Positions 7,201 through 8,197 of a DNA stretch of 8,197 nt are shown here, one piece after another. The stretch is taken from NCBI GenBank assembly GCA_039029935.1, contig JBCCFC010000609.1, positions 1-8,197 of the forward strand, written 5' to 3'. The notes under the pieces were generated by a model. That model saw nothing but the letters and a program-made list of their open reading frames with translations, was not told the origin of the DNA and made no database searches. The stretch comes from G039029935 sp039029935. Its GTDB lineage: Bacteria; Chloroflexota; Anaerolineae; Caldilineales; Caldilineaceae. A program made the translations under genes and the position numbers. The first letter of the stretch is position 1; each line of letters begins with the position of its first letter.

Positions 7201-8197
7201 CCAGATTGCCATCCGCATCATAGAGATACACAGTCCAATTTGGAATGACAGGCTCACCATTATCCCATTCCCCGTTGCCGTTGAGGTCATGGAACTTGAC
7301 ACCATAGATGCCACCATCATCGGGGTCTTCCATGTTGCCAAAGTGCAGTCCCTCAATGACCTGACCATTGCCGACTTGAACCTCATACACCTCTGTGCTT
7401 GGGGATGTTTGTGTCCAGCCAGGGCGTTGCTCCTCAGCGACAGTATAGAGTCCCGGTGGCAGGTCCATGAAGCAGTAGACACCACTTTCATCGGTCTTTG
7501 TCTCGGCAATCAGATTGCCATCGGCGTCATAAAGATAAATAATCCAGCCCTCAATCGGTGGCTCGTTGCTGTCCCATTCACCGTTGCCATTCAAATCGTT
7601 GAATTTGACACCATAAATGCTACCACCATCAGGTTCGCGCATGTTGCCAAAGTTCAGCCCTTCAATGACCTGACCATTGCCAATCTGAACCTCATACACT
7701 TCCGTGTCAGGGAAGGTTTGTGTCCAGCCGACAGGATGCTCCTCGCTGACAATGTAGAGACCTGCTGGCAAGTTCATGAAGCAATAGACGCCGTTTTCGT
7801 CTGTCTTGGTCTCCGCAATGATATTACCCGCTGGATCATAGAGATAGATAGTCCAGCCCGCAATCGGCGGTTCACCGTCATCCCACACGCCATTGCCATT
7901 CAAATCATTAAATTTGACGCCGTAGATGCTGCCCCCATCAGGGACACGGCGGTTGCCAAAGTCCAGCCCTTCGATGACCTGCCCGCTGTCTAGCTGCACT
8001 TCGTAGACACCAGAATCCGGGAAAGTCTGTTCCCATCCATCGGGAACCTCTTCGCCTACAACGTAGACCCCAGGGCGCAAATTCATGAAGCAATAGACGC
8101 CATTTTCGTCGGTCGTGGTTGTGGCAATGATGTTCCCGTTTGGTCCATAGAGGTGAATAGTCCAACCTGGAATTCCAGGCTCACCCGGGTCTTGAAC
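4298..8197 (-). CDS. Large modular secreted repeat protein with cohesin-like and dockerin domains (5' partial)
   Basis: The frame is open to the right edge, so 1299 residues of a longer protein are visible (numbered here from the edge); the start and any signal peptide lie outside. In order there are: six SdrD-B/CnaB-like repeats of 101-103 residues (1-about 598, the first lacking 15 residues); an all-beta linker with two cysteines (C600, C697) and an APAG-like immunoglobulin-style region (599-829); a cohesin-like domain (830-974, with LYGMQIEIAFDPA and GSGLLAQIVFEG); a CarboxypepD-like beta domain with a CIDDQC motif (975-1051); a dockerin (1052-1107) with two 12-residue calcium loops, DINQDDRIDIID and DINDDGVVNVQD; a second cohesin-like domain (about 1143-1291, with LYGFSIELSFDPA and GSGVLGTIEFEG); and the tail LYLPLITR. 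An extracellular adhesin, stalk or scaffold role is inferred. No sortase LPXTG or C-terminal membrane helix is present. It is convergent with the sox operon and functionally unrelated to it. Confidence 0.92.
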   Translation of the reverse strand, partial: VQDPGEPGIPGWTIHLYGPNGNIIATTTTDENGVYCFMNLRPGVYVVGEEVPDGWEQTFPDSGVYEVQLDSGQVIEGLDFGNRRVPDGGSIYGVKFNDLNGNGVWDDGEPPIAGWTIYLYDPAGNIIAETKTDENGVYCFMNLPAGLYIVSEEHPVGWTQTFPDTEVYEVQIGNGQVIEGLNFGNMREPDGGSIYGVKFNDLNGNGEWDSNEPPIEGWIIYLYDADGNLIAETKTDESGVYCFMDLPPGLYTVAEEQRPGWTQTSPSTEVYEVQVGNGQVIEGLHFGNMEDPDDGGIYGVKFHDLNGNGEWDNGEPVIPNWTVYLYDADGNLVAITTTDENGVYCFMNLPAGLHIVEEEMRDGWVQTFPDTGIYRVDLEPGQQLDGLNFGNQLEPGSIYGVKFYDLDGDGVWDSDEPTLPNWTIHLYDAAGNIIATTTTDENGVYCFMGLRPGFYVVGEELQDGWTQAAPASEVYTVLLHSGQVIEGLHFGNRQGIGEIHGMKFHDRNGNGVKDPNEPGLEGWTILLVNSAGEVFSATTDAAGNYWFMGLPADVYTVVEVIQPGWTQTYPLLGGHIVTVGDGAIIEDIDFGNLRKDDEWCHVGWDINVFNDNVNEVEVGMNIVNNSGNNATYTVNVVGSPGFTINGFYTNPPTPIAVANGGIQYVMVFMSPLPTFTGPSGLYHVIVTNNATGQSFGCSAQLWQSDLLGVAPLDDVLIQKLQPLVPQQLVFELHNLGDQDLLPQIEIMDMFGLPGQELPLISLDGLPPGEPILREVLVPAGEIVEVPVQVELLEPVPNGMGDIIVLVDLGNDGVPDAASSIIVQAVNDRPTVYISPESGTVKVSDRYTANVQIDNVADLYGMQIEIAFDPALVGVVDAFDFLPGIQILPGDFLPPDVTIQNIVGMDNGLINFAITLEGPQPGVTGSGLLAQIVFEGVVSGTTPISLTHVILSDPDSQSIPHTTRDGQLTVEEADPFVDIRGRVILERRDSNAGAQVCIDDQCILTEADGLFSFANMLPEGTVHVSHPSYLRSSYTYSGTPGTGLILPPATLLGGDINQDDRIDIIDGVLIGLAWNSTPGDPHWNPNADINDDGVVNVQDRVAVAFNWLQSAPGPWDDVVASGQSLFNLGIYRPASLLLSDASAAQLTLSPTQAEISVLGEATEVDIAVEDVSNLYGFSIELSFDPARVQVKDINPIENGVQIRVGEFLDVLNQQVLVNRVDNDAGTIELAVTQTHPATAKAGSGVLGTIEFEGVANGQSNIQFSSIQLVDDAASAFSPSETVESRIQVGDSMLYLPLITR
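6410..8197 (-). repeat. Six tandem SdrD-B/CnaB-like coding repeats (about 309 bp period)
   Basis: Repeat limits on the minus strand are 8197-7934 (truncated by the edge), 7933-7625, 7624-7316, 7315-7013, 7012-6710 and 6709 to about 6410. Unit lengths are 103, 103, 101, 101 and about 102 residues. Each complete unit opens with G-x-I-x-G-x-K-F and a D-x-N/D-x-N/D-G-x-x-D-x-x-E loop, has a G-x-Y-x-F-M centre and a GW-x-Q turn, and ends x-F-G-N. By my count the second and third units share 80 of 103 residues. The last unit is the most diverged. More copies may lie beyond the window. Confidence 0.93.

Noticed and set aside
7136..7993. 285-residue plus-strand open frame inside the repeat array
   Set aside because: It lies antisense to the SdrD-like repeats and is open because the repeats are in register, so one unit without stops stays open in all copies. 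The predicted protein is itself a three-fold echo (VHEAIDA... units) with no ribosome binding site.
6410..8197. CRISPR-like regular repeats
   Set aside because: The period is about 309 bp, the copies are coding throughout in one frame, and there are no short identical repeats with unique spacers.

Overview
The window holds two convergent blocks. On the plus strand (103-3877) lie three tightly coupled genes for heterotetrameric sarcosine oxidase, soxD-soxA-soxG. On the minus strand (4298 to the right edge) is the C-terminal part of a very large, probably secreted modular protein. It has six SdrD-B/CnaB-like repeats, an all-beta linker, then cohesin-like, CarboxypepD-like, dockerin and second cohesin-like modules, and ends in a short YLPLITR tail. 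Base composition is moderate, at roughly 50% GC by eye. The dockerin/cohesin style and the '-YLPL-x-x-R' C-terminus resemble secreted proteins I associate with Chloroflexota. That assignment is an inference from style, not a search result.

Layout: positions 1-40 are a perfect 40-bp palindrome. At 79-100 a purine-rich Shine-Dalgarno block occurs twice in tandem. soxD, soxA and soxG follow, and both junctions are ATGA overlaps with a well-spaced Shine-Dalgarno. This moves the preferred soxA start to 363 rather than the first in-frame ATG at 348. The fourth subunit gene, soxB, is not in the window. In the usual order soxB-soxD-soxA-soxG it would lie immediately left, beyond the palindrome.

Between the blocks (3878-4297) there is an AT-rich spacer, then a minus-strand open frame of about 71 codons with no plausible start, which looks like the 3' remnant of a gene I do not recognise. 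Next is an 18-bp-stem hairpin with A/T tracts on both sides, which can serve as a shared bidirectional terminator.

The sox proteins together oxidatively demethylate sarcosine to glycine, passing the one-carbon unit to tetrahydrofolate and making H2O2. The large minus-strand protein is unrelated to this. It looks like an extracellular stalk or scaffold whose repeats each carry an EF-hand-type calcium loop and a conserved Lys/Glu/Asn set compatible with isopeptide cross-linking. Having a dockerin between two cohesin-like domains in one chain is the most unusual feature. I saw no obviously new multi-gene system.
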